Below, in pieces: positions 1 through 7,402 of a stretch of 64,000 nucleotides of DNA. The stretch's first letter is position 1. Every line of letters begins with the position of its first letter. The notes under the pieces are model-generated. The model did no database searches, was not told where the DNA came from, and was given only the letters and a program-made list of their open reading frames with translations. The position numbers were made by a program, and so were the translations under genes. The stretch comes from Mesorhizobium sp. 65-26 (GTDB taxonomy: Bacteria > Pseudomonadota > Alphaproteobacteria > Rhizobiales > Rhizobiaceae): positions 59,335 to 123,334 of the forward strand of contig MKVL01000005.1 in NCBI GenBank assembly GCA_001899205.1, in the 5' to 3' direction.

Positions 1-24
1 GGCGGCAAGAACAATCTTCTTCAT
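1..24 (-). CDS. DUF680-type secreted peptide, 5' end only
   Basis: Only the first eight codons are in the window (MKKIVLAA on the minus strand). The start ATG is at 24-22, preceded by an AGGAG-type ribosome site. The N-terminus and the leader DNA resemble those of the complete DUF680 gene just upstream on the same strand (MKKIILTAAA), so this is most likely a tandem paralogue encoding another small exported peptide. The function of the family is unknown. The rest of the gene lies beyond the left edge. Confidence 0.6.
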
Positions 25-58
25 GTTAGTCACTCCTGAATTCTCAAAATCCCCGGAG

Positions 59-77
59 GCGGCGGGCAACCCGCCGC
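59..77 (-). terminator. GC hairpin between DUF680 genes
   Basis: An 8-bp perfect stem (GCGGCGGG / CCCGCCGC) with a CAA loop lies just after the stop codon of the 95-304 gene in its direction of transcription. A short T run (GGATTTT) follows some 13 bases further on. It probably serves as a weak intrinsic terminator or mRNA 3'-end stabiliser between the two DUF680 genes. Confidence 0.45.
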
Positions 78-94
78 TCGGAAATCGCATCGGC

Positions 95-304
95 TTAGTT
101 GTTGCCGAAGAGGTTACGGTCGGAACCCTGGACCACGGGGGCCTGGGTGGCCGGCGCCGACTTCTTGCTGATGGAAGCCGTGTAGGTGCTGTCGACCGAA
201 GCGGCCGGCTGGTTGGCACCGTTGGAACCGTAGTTGTCGCTACCAGCGAAGGCGCTGCCGGAAATGGCCAGAAGGGCGGCGGCAGTGAGAATGATCTTTT
301 TCAT
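95..304 (-). CDS. DUF680 family small secreted protein
   Basis: A 69-residue protein with a clear Sec signal peptide (MKKIILTAAALLAISGSAFA, cleavage after AFA). The mature part is about 48 residues, rich in Ser, Ala, Asn and Gly, and has no cysteine or catalytic motif. Sequence and length fit DUF680, a family of short periplasmic or exported proteins seen mainly in Mesorhizobium and relatives; no biochemical role is known. The start has a well placed GGAG site. The next gene downstream on the same strand, at the window edge, begins with an almost identical signal peptide, so these are tandem paralogues. The family assignment comes from recall of its signature, not a search. Confidence 0.8.
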   Translation of the reverse strand: MKKIILTAAALLAISGSAFAGSDNYGSNGANQPAASVDSTYTASISKKSAPATQAPVVQGSDRNLFGNN

Positions 305-852
305 TGTTGTTACTCCAGTATTTTATCCGTCCGTCTAGCGGCGTGTCTTGGAAGGAAATCGCGTCGTTCGGACAGCCCCGATGTGGGATAAGGGCTTCGC
401 CATTTCCAATCACGAAGATGTTCCACCTGGCCCATGAATCCGGCACTTGAAATTCCGGAGGCACCTTCCAATAGATATAATTTTTCTTTATTTATCATAC
501 GTTTAGCTTATCAAGATTGAACCTGTCTCCTGGCTTTCCGCGAGCCGGCGTTCACACCGTCCTGTACGCACTGTCAACAGAAACGAACCGTTCGGTTCGA
601 TTTTAGCAACAGCTAAAAATCAGACATTCCGCCATTAACCATTTCGAAGCGCCCGGAAATCGATTCGCGAGGGACAGACATGAGCCCGGCGTGGCCGTCA
701 CGCTTGTGCGCCGAAGCCCGAAGGCGAGACGGCCTGTGCGACCCATCGCAGAGATTATCACTGCGTGTCGGCTCGCATCGTGTCGCGCCCGTATCGAGAT
801 GATGTCGCTTTCATGCCGACGGCGCGGCCGCCATAGTGATTAGATTATCCCA
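305..852. other. Gene-free region between DUF680 gene and cobalamin riboswitch
   Basis: No convincing gene was found in these 550 bases. Short open frames here lack ribosome sites and credible protein sequence. Part of the stretch around 480-650 is AT-richer than its surroundings and should hold the DUF680 promoter (leftward). The rightward promoter for the riboswitch transcript should lie between about 650 and 850. A perfect 7-bp inverted repeat at 584-599 is listed separately. Confidence 0.6.
584..599. promoter_or_regulatory. Perfect palindrome, possible repressor operator
   Basis: CGAACCG-TT-CGGTTCG is a perfect inverted repeat with a 2-base centre, in an AT-richer stretch upstream of the DUF680 genes. 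Compact palindromes of this kind are typical of TetR-family operators, but no regulator gene is adjacent, so the assignment is inference. Confidence 0.3.
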
Positions 853-1030
853 TCTCAGGTGCCGTCTCGTGACGACGAGGCGGAGAATTGGGAAGCCGGT
901 CAAAATCCGGCGCTGCCCCCGCAACGGTGGTGGAGTAGGTCGCAACGGGAGACCACTGGGCGAAAGCCTGGGAAGGTGTCGTGACCGTCCGCAAGGACAA
1001 CTCCAGAGCCCGGAAACCAGCCAGAGATGT
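853..1030 (+). promoter_or_regulatory. Cobalamin (B12) riboswitch
   Basis: The conserved blocks of the adenosylcobalamin aptamer are visible in order: GGGAAGCCGGT near 890, the GCTGCCCCCGCAACGGT B12-box-like core at 912-928, GGCGAAAGCCTGGGAAGG at 959-976, and AGCCCGGAAACCAGCC at 1007-1022. The element ends about 120 bases before the Rieske oxygenase start and points at it. Known B12 riboswitches switch genes off when cobalamin is plentiful, usually cobalamin synthesis or uptake genes or B12-independent isozymes. Control of a betaine-demethylase-type oxygenase is an unusual target. The exact aptamer borders are approximate. Confidence 0.93.
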
Positions 1031-1127
1031 TTGAACCCGACTGATCGCGGTGGGCGGTCAAGAGGCGGATTGCGATGCGCGGCCGCAAGCCCGCACGCTC
1101 GATCCTTCCTCCATCACCACCAGTTCA

Positions 1128-1145
1128 GTCCTTGAAGACGAGGAC
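1128..1145 (+). promoter_or_regulatory. Hairpin covering the gbcA-like ribosome binding site
   Basis: GTCCTT (1128-1133) can pair with GAGGAC (1140-1145), including one G-U pair, across a six-base loop. The 3' arm contains AGGA, the best Shine-Dalgarno match for the ATG at 1151. Such a sequestering stem would suit translational control by the upstream cobalamin aptamer. No long U-tract terminator is evident between aptamer and gene. Pairing was found by eye only. Confidence 0.4.
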
Positions 1146-1150
1146 AGGAC

Positions 1151-2398
1151 ATGGATACGCGCAACGACATGCTGAAGCGGCTCAACAGCCGCAAGCAAGG
1201 TTTCTCGCTCGAGCAGCCCTTCTACACCGACCCGGACTATTTCAAGCTCGACATGGAGCTGATCTGGTATCGCGACTGGCTGTTCATCGGCCATGATTGC
1301 GAATTGCCGAAACCGGGCAGCTACATAACCGTTCAGATCGGCCACTATCCGGTGGTGATCGTTCGCGACCAGCAGGGCCAGATCAAGGCCTTCCACAATT
1401 CCTGCCGGCATCGTGGCAGCCGCGTCTGCACCGCGGAGAGGGGCACCACCGCCAAGCTGGTCTGCCCCTACCATCAATGGACCTACGAGCTGGACGGGCG
1501 ACTGCTGTTCGCCAGGCAGATGGCCGAAGGCTTCGACAAGGCCCAGTTCGGCCTGAAGCCCGTCGCCTGCGAGAGCGTCGGCGGCTACATCTTCATCTGC
1601 CTCGCCCAGCAGCCGGCCGATTTCGTGCCGATGCGCGCCATGATCGAGCCCTATCTGCTGCCGCATCGCCTTGCCGAAACGAAAGTCGCCTTCGAGAGCA
1701 CCATCATTGAGAAAGGCAACTGGAAGCTCGTCTGGGAAAACAACCGCGAATGCTACCATTGCGCCGGCAACCATCCGGAGCTTTGCAAGACATTTCCCGA
1801 GGCTCCCACAGTCACCGGGGTCAACGGCGCCGAGAGCGACCCGGAGATGCTGGAACACTGGGCGCGCTGTGAGGCGGCGGGCCTGCCGAGCAAGTTCCGC
1901 ATCGACCCCGCCGGCCAGTATCGCGCCACGCGCGCGCCGCTTTTACGCGACGCCGTCAGCTACACGATGAGCGGCAGGCGCGCGGTGAAAAAGAACCTGT
2001 CCGACAGCGTGTCGACCGACCGTATCGGCACGCTGCTGCTCTATCACTACCCGACGACCTGGAACCATGTGCTGGGCGACCATGCCGTGACCTTCCGCGT
2101 GCTGCCGATCAGCGCCACGGAGACAGCCGTCACCACCAAGTGGCTGGTCCACAAGGACGCGGTCGAGGGTGTCGACTACGACCTCGCGGAACTCACCCAT
2201 GTCTGGACCGAGACCAACGACCAGGACCGTCGCATCGTCGAGGAGAACGCCTTCGGTATCACCTCGCCGGCCTATGAGCCGGGGCCTTATTCGGAACTGC
2301 ACGAGGGTGGCGTCATCCAGTTCGTCGAGTGGTACGCGGATTTCATCGCGCCTCGGCTTGCCGAAGGCGGTCGCCCGCCGCTGCGCAGCGTCGCGTGA
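1151..2398 (+). CDS. gbcA: Rieske oxygenase alpha subunit, glycine-betaine/stachydrine demethylase type
   Basis: A 415-residue Rieske non-haem iron oxygenase. The [2Fe-2S] ligands are C85-x-H87 and C105-x2-H108 (SCRHRGSRVC, CPYHQW). The mononuclear iron site is in ECYHCAGNHPEL (H203, H208), with a later acidic ligand expected. Length and motifs match GbcA (glycine betaine to dimethylglycine plus formaldehyde) and the stachydrine demethylase Stc2, which are hard to separate by eye. The following gene is the matching ferredoxin-reductase subunit. Expression is predicted to be repressed by cobalamin through the riboswitch upstream. A gamma-butyrobetaine/carnitine-to-betaine operon at 24.7-31.4 kb would supply glycine betaine, which favours the GbcA reading. 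Confidence 0.85.
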   Translation: MDTRNDMLKRLNSRKQGFSLEQPFYTDPDYFKLDMELIWYRDWLFIGHDCELPKPGSYITVQIGHYPVVIVRDQQGQIKAFHNSCRHRGSRVCTAERGTTAKLVCPYHQWTYELDGRLLFARQMAEGFDKAQFGLKPVACESVGGYIFICLAQQPADFVPMRAMIEPYLLPHRLAETKVAFESTIIEKGNWKLVWENNRECYHCAGNHPELCKTFPEAPTVTGVNGAESDPEMLEHWARCEAAGLPSKFRIDPAGQYRATRAPLLRDAVSYTMSGRRAVKKNLSDSVSTDRIGTLLLYHYPTTWNHVLGDHAVTFRVLPISATETAVTTKWLVHKDAVEGVDYDLAELTHVWTETNDQDRRIVEENAFGITSPAYEPGPYSELHEGGVIQFVEWYADFIAPRLAEGGRPPLRSVA

Positions 2399-2417
2399 GG
2401 TCCGGGAGATGAATGCG

Positions 2418-3511
2418 ATGACCGACGCTGGCCTCTACCGCCATCTCGACCAGATGGCGCCCTGGAACGACCGCCTCCAGGTCCTGGAGGTGGTCGGCGT
2501 TTTCGACGAGGCGCCGCAGGTGAAGACCTTCACCTTTCGGTCCGACAACCAGACCTGGTTCCGCTACCGGCCGGGTCAGTCGTGACCCTGGAGCTGCCCA
2601 CCGCCGACGGGCCGCTGATGCGCACCTACACGCTGTCCTCGTCGCCTTCGCGCCCGTTTTCGATCGCCGTCACGGTCAAGGCGCAGCCCGGCAGCATCGG
2701 CACCCAGTGGATGTTCGACAACCTGAAGCCGGGGGCGCATGTGAAGGCCTACGGGCCGGCCGGCGACTTCTCGCTGCACGGCCATCCGGCGGCCAAGTAC
2801 CTGTTCATCTCGGCTGGCTCCGGCGTGACTCCGATGATGTCGATGCTGCGCTGGCTGAACGATTGCGCGCCCTGGACCGATGTCGGCTTCGTCAACTGCG
2901 CGCGGCGCGCGGAAGAGATCATATTCCGCAAGGAACTCGAACTGCTCGGCAGCCGCATGCCCGGCCTGTCGCTGGGCTTCATGATCGAGGAGCGGTCGAG
3001 CCGCGAGGGCTGGTTCGGTCATATGGGCCGGATCGACGCCATCCGCCTGCCGCTGCTCGCGCCCGACTTCCGCGAGCGCGAGATCTTCTGCTGCGGCCCC
3101 GATCCTTTCATGCGGGCGGTGCGCGGCATGCTGGAGGCGGGCGGCTTCGACATGGCCCATTACCATCAGGAGAGCTTTGCCGCCCCTGTCGTGGAAGAGA
3201 TCCCGGCGCCTTTCGCGTCGCCCGGCGACGCCGGGACGCCGGCCGAGGTTGCGACCCCGATCCGCTTCGCGCTCTCCGAAGTCGAGGCGCAATGTGTGAC
3301 CGGACAGACCGTGCTGCAGACGGCCCGCGCGTCCGGCGTGCGCATACCCGCGGCTTGCGAATTCGGGCTGTGCGGCACGTGCAAGGTCAGGAAGATCGCC
3401 GGAGAGGTCGAGATGAACCACAATGGCGGCATACTCGATCACGAGATCGACGACGGCTTCATCCTCGCCTGCTGTTCGAAGCCGCTTTCGCCGCTCGAAA
3501 TCGAGGCCTGA
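2418..3511 (+). pseudogene. gbcB: GbcB-like ferredoxin reductase, interrupted by a frameshift
   Basis: The frame starting at 2418 (or 2409) gives a reductase N-terminus ending FRYRPGQS and a stop at 2583-2585. The next frame resumes at once with VTLELPTADGPLMRTYTLSS and continues through an FAD/NAD-binding reductase module to a C-terminal plant-type [2Fe-2S] domain (CEFGLCGTCKV) ending at 3511. Family members read PGQ-x-VTLEL without a break, so one base is missing at about 2578-2582 (CAGTCGTGACC instead of CAGTNCGTGACC). The repaired product would be about 364-367 residues, the normal size. In GbcAB-type enzymes this subunit passes NADH electrons to the oxygenase. No slippery sequence suggests programmed shifting. 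It may be a real mutation or a sequencing error. Confidence 0.85.
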
Positions 3512-3672
3512 TCGCCACCGCCGACCGAACTGACCCCGAAAATGGTCAACGGCCGCGCAACGGCGGTTGCCTTGCCAAGGAAGAACCGAGTGTTTACAGG
3601 CGTTGTCTGGGGTGCGGCGACAGCAATGGCCGGTGGCTGCCGGCGACAATTGCGGAGCGGGGACCAGGAACA

Positions 3673-4104
3673 ATGCGCCAAAGCGATGTCTACGCGATTG
3701 CGAGCAAGGACATAGTCTTTGAATCGTTCGATGGCGAGGCCGTCGTTCTTGACCTCGCCACCGGCAAATATTTCGGTTTCACCGATACCGGCAGTTGCCT
3801 CTGGGAAGCTCTCTCCTCTGGTGTTTCGCCGGAAGACCTCGTTGGCGCGGCAACCCGCTCGGGACAGGTGAGCGCAGCCGACCTTGATGCCTTCGTGGCA
3901 AGGCTGCTTGAATTCGGTCTTCTCGCCCCGGCAGCCGGGCAAGCGGCGCAACCGCTGTCGCAGTCCCTTGTCGCACAGCTCGCCAATGCCGCCGAACCCG
4001 CGCAGGTCGACATCCATGACGACCTCGCCGATCTCATCCTGGTCGATCCGATCCACGAGGTCGAGGAGCCGCAGGGCTGGCCGGCGGTGAAGCAGGCCTC
4101 CTGA
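3673..4104 (+). CDS. PqqD-family (RRE-like) protein
   Basis: A 143-residue protein. Its first 80 or so residues show the PqqD/RRE fold pattern (VVLDLATGKYFGFTDTGSCLWEAL, then a helical half). The C-terminal 50 residues are acidic and unlike PqqD. In PQQ, lasso-peptide and other RiPP systems such domains bind a leader peptide and present it to a modifying enzyme. No pqqA/C/E genes are nearby. Instead the next gene is an HPr-kinase-like ATPase, a pairing known from orphan HprK-PqqD-nucleotidyltransferase loci of unknown purpose. The start was chosen at ATG 3673, which follows a GGGGACCAGGA ribosome site and begins the recognisable domain. Confidence 0.75.
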   Translation: MRQSDVYAIASKDIVFESFDGEAVVLDLATGKYFGFTDTGSCLWEALSSGVSPEDLVGAATRSGQVSAADLDAFVARLLEFGLLAPAAGQAAQPLSQSLVAQLANAAEPAQVDIHDDLADLILVDPIHEVEEPQGWPAVKQAS

Positions 4105-4144
4105 CCCGGCCGCTCGACATAGAGGCTGGCAGGCGCAGGTCCGC

Positions 4145-5191
4145 ATGAGACGTGTCACGCTCGAAACCTTGCCCGACTATGCGCGCCTGCTGTTGGCCGA
4201 AGCCGAGGGCGCCGCACTGCGCTACAAGGCAATCCGGAAAGTCCACCTGCCCGGCCTGGAACTGACGGCGCATCTCGATACCGGCGCCCTCGCCGACGCC
4301 ATGACACATGCCTATGTCCCGGCGCCCGAGGACAAACAGGCGAGCGCCGCCTGCCGCATCTTCGTTTCGCATCCCGGCATTGGCGATGTCGCGGCGCCGG
4401 CCACCTTCGTCGGGCCCTACACACATCACGGTTTCGCGAACAGGCTGGCCGAGGCCGGCTTGCGGGGAAGCTATTTCCACGATCTTGATTTCTGGCAGAT
4501 CTACGACCCGAAGCGCCGCGTCGGCGCGCAGGTGATGACGGTCGCCGACAGCTTTCCGCCGTGGGAGCCGGGCGCGCCGTTGCGCGCCTTCCTGCACTGG
4601 GAGTATGCCGCGCGCGGCATGCGGCTGGCGCATGCCGGGACGCTCGGCCTCTCAGGCAAGGGCATCCTGCTCGCGGGCGCCGGCGGCGCCGGCAAGTCCG
4701 GCACGGTGGTCGCGGGTCTCCTCCACGGCCTCGACAGTGTCGGCGACGACTATGTGCTGGTCGACACCGCGGACAAAGTCACCGCACGCCCGCTCTTTGC
4801 CACGCTCAAGCAGGACCCCAGGGGATTCGAACGGCTCGGGTTGGGCCACAGGCTCGACCCGGCGCGGCCGCTGAACTGGCAAGGCAAGCACCAGTTTCAC
4901 CTTGCCGACGTCGCCGCGCGGCGAACGCCTGCGAGTCTGGACATAATTGCGTTGATGGTGCCACATATCAGCGGGAACGAGGCAAGCTCCATCATGTCCA
5001 TGCCGCGCAAGGATGCGATGATCGCCTTGGCGCCGTCGGGCATCGCCCAGATGCCCGGCGAGCGGGAAAGCGGTTTCCGCTTCTTCAGCGAACTGACGCG
5101 CCTGTTGCCATGCTACCGGCTCTCACTGGGAACGCGTCCAGAGGAAATCGCCGAGACGATATCGGCCTTCCTGGCGCGGAGCCGGGCATGA
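4145..5191 (+). CDS. HPr-kinase-like P-loop protein (HprK-related kinase)
   Basis: A 348-residue protein with an HPr-kinase-like C-terminal ATPase domain. The Walker A loop is GAGGAGKSG (K184), followed by SVGDDYVLVD (about residues 198-207), the usual HprK-type acidic segment. The N-terminal 150 residues resemble no domain I can name. It is not classical HPrK/P: the HprK signature and a PTS operon are absent. Related kinases accompany PqqD-like proteins and nucleotidyltransferases, and in some lasso-peptide clusters they phosphorylate the peptide. Its stop overlaps the next start (ATGA at 5188-5191), so translation is coupled to the glycosyltransferases. The substrate is unknown. Confidence 0.75.
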   Translation: MRRVTLETLPDYARLLLAEAEGAALRYKAIRKVHLPGLELTAHLDTGALADAMTHAYVPAPEDKQASAACRIFVSHPGIGDVAAPATFVGPYTHHGFANRLAEAGLRGSYFHDLDFWQIYDPKRRVGAQVMTVADSFPPWEPGAPLRAFLHWEYAARGMRLAHAGTLGLSGKGILLAGAGGAGKSGTVVAGLLHGLDSVGDDYVLVDTADKVTARPLFATLKQDPRGFERLGLGHRLDPARPLNWQGKHQFHLADVAARRTPASLDIIALMVPHISGNEASSIMSMPRKDAMIALAPSGIAQMPGERESGFRFFSELTRLLPCYRLSLGTRPEEIAETISAFLARSRA

Positions 5192-5976
5192 AGCTCAGCG
5201 TTATCATGCCGGTCTATAATCGCGCGCCCTTGGTTGGCGCGGCCCTTCGCTCGCTGCTTCGGCAGCAGGACGAAGCCGATCTCGACATCATCGTCATCGA
5301 CGACGGCTCCAGCGATGGCTCCGCGGATGTGGTGCGAGAATTTGGGCGGCAGACATCCCGCATTCGCCTGTTCCAGCAGCCCAACGGCGGCGTGGCGCGG
5401 GCGCGCAATGCCGGGCTGGGGCAGTTGCTGCCGCAGACGGAACTGGTCTCATACCTGGATTCGGACGACATCTCGCCTGCAGGGCGCTTCAAGACCGACC
5501 TCGGCCTCTTCGACACCAACGCAGGTCTCGAACTCGCCTATTCCAGGATGAAGCAGGTCGAGACGATGGACGACGAAGCGCTGCAGCCCGCCGCCGGAAG
5601 CCGCTACCGGGTGGTGCGCGGGATTTCGATGTCGGCAGGCATATTCAGCCGTGGCCTCGTCCAGCGGACCGGCCCTTTCGACGAGACGTTCCGGCAGGCC
5701 GAGGATACCGACTACCTGCTGCGTGTCTTCGAAACCAGCCCACGCCATGTGCTGCCCGACACCATAGCCGTCTATTACCGGCAACACCCCGGAAACATCA
5801 CACGGCAATCGGAAACCGCGCTGCGCGAACATCTGCGCGCGCTGCACAAATCGATGCGCAGGCGCAGGCACGACCCGTCCCTGCGCGACGTGCAGGGGAT
5901 CTTCGAGATCGTTGACGAGAGCCGGTGGGATGGGCCAAAGCTCGCCAGGGAAGATCGAGCAGGGCCCATCGCATGA
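5188..5976 (+). CDS. Glycosyltransferase family 2, copy 1
   Basis: A 262-residue GT-A glycosyltransferase. It begins MKLSVIMPVYNRAP, has the nucleotide-binding IVIDDGSSDGS segment near residue 42, the DxD-like YLDSDD around residue 90, and the acceptor-side EDTDYLLRVFE near 175. It transfers a sugar from a nucleotide donor to an unknown acceptor in the cytoplasm. The start ATG overlaps the HprK-like stop by four bases. The next gene is a near duplicate over its whole length, pointing to tandem duplication. The last 20 or so residues are the main part without a counterpart in the second copy. Confidence 0.85.
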   Translation: MKLSVIMPVYNRAPLVGAALRSLLRQQDEADLDIIVIDDGSSDGSADVVREFGRQTSRIRLFQQPNGGVARARNAGLGQLLPQTELVSYLDSDDISPAGRFKTDLGLFDTNAGLELAYSRMKQVETMDDEALQPAAGSRYRVVRGISMSAGIFSRGLVQRTGPFDETFRQAEDTDYLLRVFETSPRHVLPDTIAVYYRQHPGNITRQSETALREHLRALHKSMRRRRHDPSLRDVQGIFEIVDESRWDGPKLAREDRAGPIA

Positions 5977-6725
5977 AGCTCAGCGTCATCATGCCGGTCT
6001 ATAACAGGGAGGGCTTCGTGGGCTCGGCCCTGCGCTCGCTCCTGCGGCAACAGGATGAAGCCGATCTCGACATCATCGTCATCGACGACGGCTCCAGCGA
6101 CGGTTCCGTGGCTGTGGTGCGGGAACTCGAACGGCAGACACCCTGCATCCGCCTGTTCCAGCAGGCCAATGGCGGAGTAACGCGCGCGCGCAATGCCGGG
6201 CTGAAGCAATTGCTGCCGCAGACGGAACTGGTGTCCTTCCTGGATTCGGACGATATCTCCCCCGCCGGCCGCTTCCGGGAGGATCTTGCCTGCTTCGACG
6301 CCGATCCGGATCTCGAGCTCACCTATTCGAGGATGATGCTGGTCGACCGCATCGACGAAGACGCCCTGGCTCCGGCCGCCGACAGCAATTCGATCACGGT
6401 TCGCGGCATCCACCTGTCGGCAGGCATCTTCAGGCGCGGCCTGGTCGAGAGGATCGGAGCTTTCGACGAGGACTTCCTCCAGGCCGAAGACACCGACTAC
6501 CTGTTGCGCGTCTTCGAAAGCAGGCCCCGATACGTCATGCCCGACACGGTATCGCTCTATTACAGGCGCCATCCCGGCAACATGACGAAGGAAGCCGACG
6601 TGCCCTTCCGCGAGTTCATGCGCGCGGTCCACAAATCGATAAAACGACGCAAATCCAACCCCTCGCTCGCCAGGATCGAAGGTATCTTCGACCTCAAGGA
6701 CCTGGCCGGCTGGCGCTTCATGTGA
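5973..6725 (+). CDS. Glycosyltransferase family 2, copy 2
   Basis: A 250-residue GT2 enzyme, very similar to copy 1 from the first residue (MKLSVIMPVYNRE) through IVIDDGSSDGS, FLDSDDISPAGRF and QAEDTDYLLRVFE. DNA similarity is also obvious, for example in the first 120 bases. The ATG is set inside the stop of copy 1 (ATGA overlap at 5973-5976). In-frame codons before 5973 exist but lie inside the upstream gene, so the coupled start is preferred. Retention of both copies suggests two distinct acceptor or sugar specificities, or a recent duplication. Confidence 0.85.
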   Translation: MKLSVIMPVYNREGFVGSALRSLLRQQDEADLDIIVIDDGSSDGSVAVVRELERQTPCIRLFQQANGGVTRARNAGLKQLLPQTELVSFLDSDDISPAGRFREDLACFDADPDLELTYSRMMLVDRIDEDALAPAADSNSITVRGIHLSAGIFRRGLVERIGAFDEDFLQAEDTDYLLRVFESRPRYVMPDTVSLYYRRHPGNMTKEADVPFREFMRAVHKSIKRRKSNPSLARIEGIFDLKDLAGWRFM

Positions 6726-7402
6726 ACATGTCGAATTACGGTGTCGTGATACCGGCCTTCAACGCGGCCGCCACCATTGTCGAAACGCTGCGGTCGGTCC
6801 TGGAGCAGACGGTCGCCGCCGAGGACATCCTCGTGGTCGACGATGGCTCGACCGACGATACTGCCGCGCTGGTGCTGGCCATGGGCGGCCGCGTGCGGTT
6901 GCTGCGCCAGGACAATGCCGGGCCGGGCAAGGCGAGCACGACGGGGATCACGGCGCTGTCGACGCCGCTGGTGGCGACGCTCGATTCCGACGACCTCTGG
7001 TTGCCGCACAAGATCGAGCGCCAGCTTGTCCATCTCGACCGTTCGCCTCAAAGCGCCGGCGTGTTCGGCCATATCAGGAATTTCCGAGACAACCGGCCCG
7101 ACGAGCTGACGGGCGCCGCCGTTCCCGGCTGGTCGCGCTCGACGATGATGTTCCGCAGAGAGATGCTGGAGGCGGTCGGCCCCATCCTCGATCCGCCGGG
7201 CAGACGCGGCGAGATGATCGACTGGATAGCCCGGGCGCGCGAAGCCGGCTTCAGGCTCGACATGATCGACGAGGTGCTGGCGCTGCGCCGTATCCGGCCG
7301 GGCAGCCTGTCCTACGGCCGCGACCCGGCACGCGACCGGGGTTATCTGGAGGTTGCCCGGCTGGCGCTGAAGCGCCGGGCGGGCAAGGCGGGACGCGATT
7401 GA
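6722..7402 (+). CDS. Glycosyltransferase family 2, third gene
   Basis: A 226-residue GT2 protein, more distant from the two preceding copies. It shows GVVIPAFNAAATIVETLRSV at the N-terminus, the DDGSTDDT donor-binding motif near residue 40, and LDSDDLW as DxD region near 87. It appears shorter in the acceptor-binding half than copies 1 and 2. The GTG at 6722 overlaps the preceding stop; an ATG at 6728 is an alternative start. It belongs to the same co-translated unit and its stop overlaps the start of the nucleotidyltransferase. Confidence 0.8.
   Translation: MNMSNYGVVIPAFNAAATIVETLRSVLEQTVAAEDILVVDDGSTDDTAALVLAMGGRVRLLRQDNAGPGKASTTGITALSTPLVATLDSDDLWLPHKIERQLVHLDRSPQSAGVFGHIRNFRDNRPDELTGAAVPGWSRSTMMFRREMLEAVGPILDPPGRRGEMIDWIARAREAGFRLDMIDEVLALRRIRPGSLSYGRDPARDRGYLEVARLALKRRAGKAGRD

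Noticed and set aside
310-498. Short minus-strand frame of 62 codons upstream of DUF680
   Set aside because: No ribosome site, no family resemblance, and it sits where the DUF680 promoter is expected.
4820-4840. GGATTCGAAC, resembling a tRNA T-loop
   Set aside because: Lies inside the HprK-like coding sequence with no acceptor stem or cloverleaf around it.
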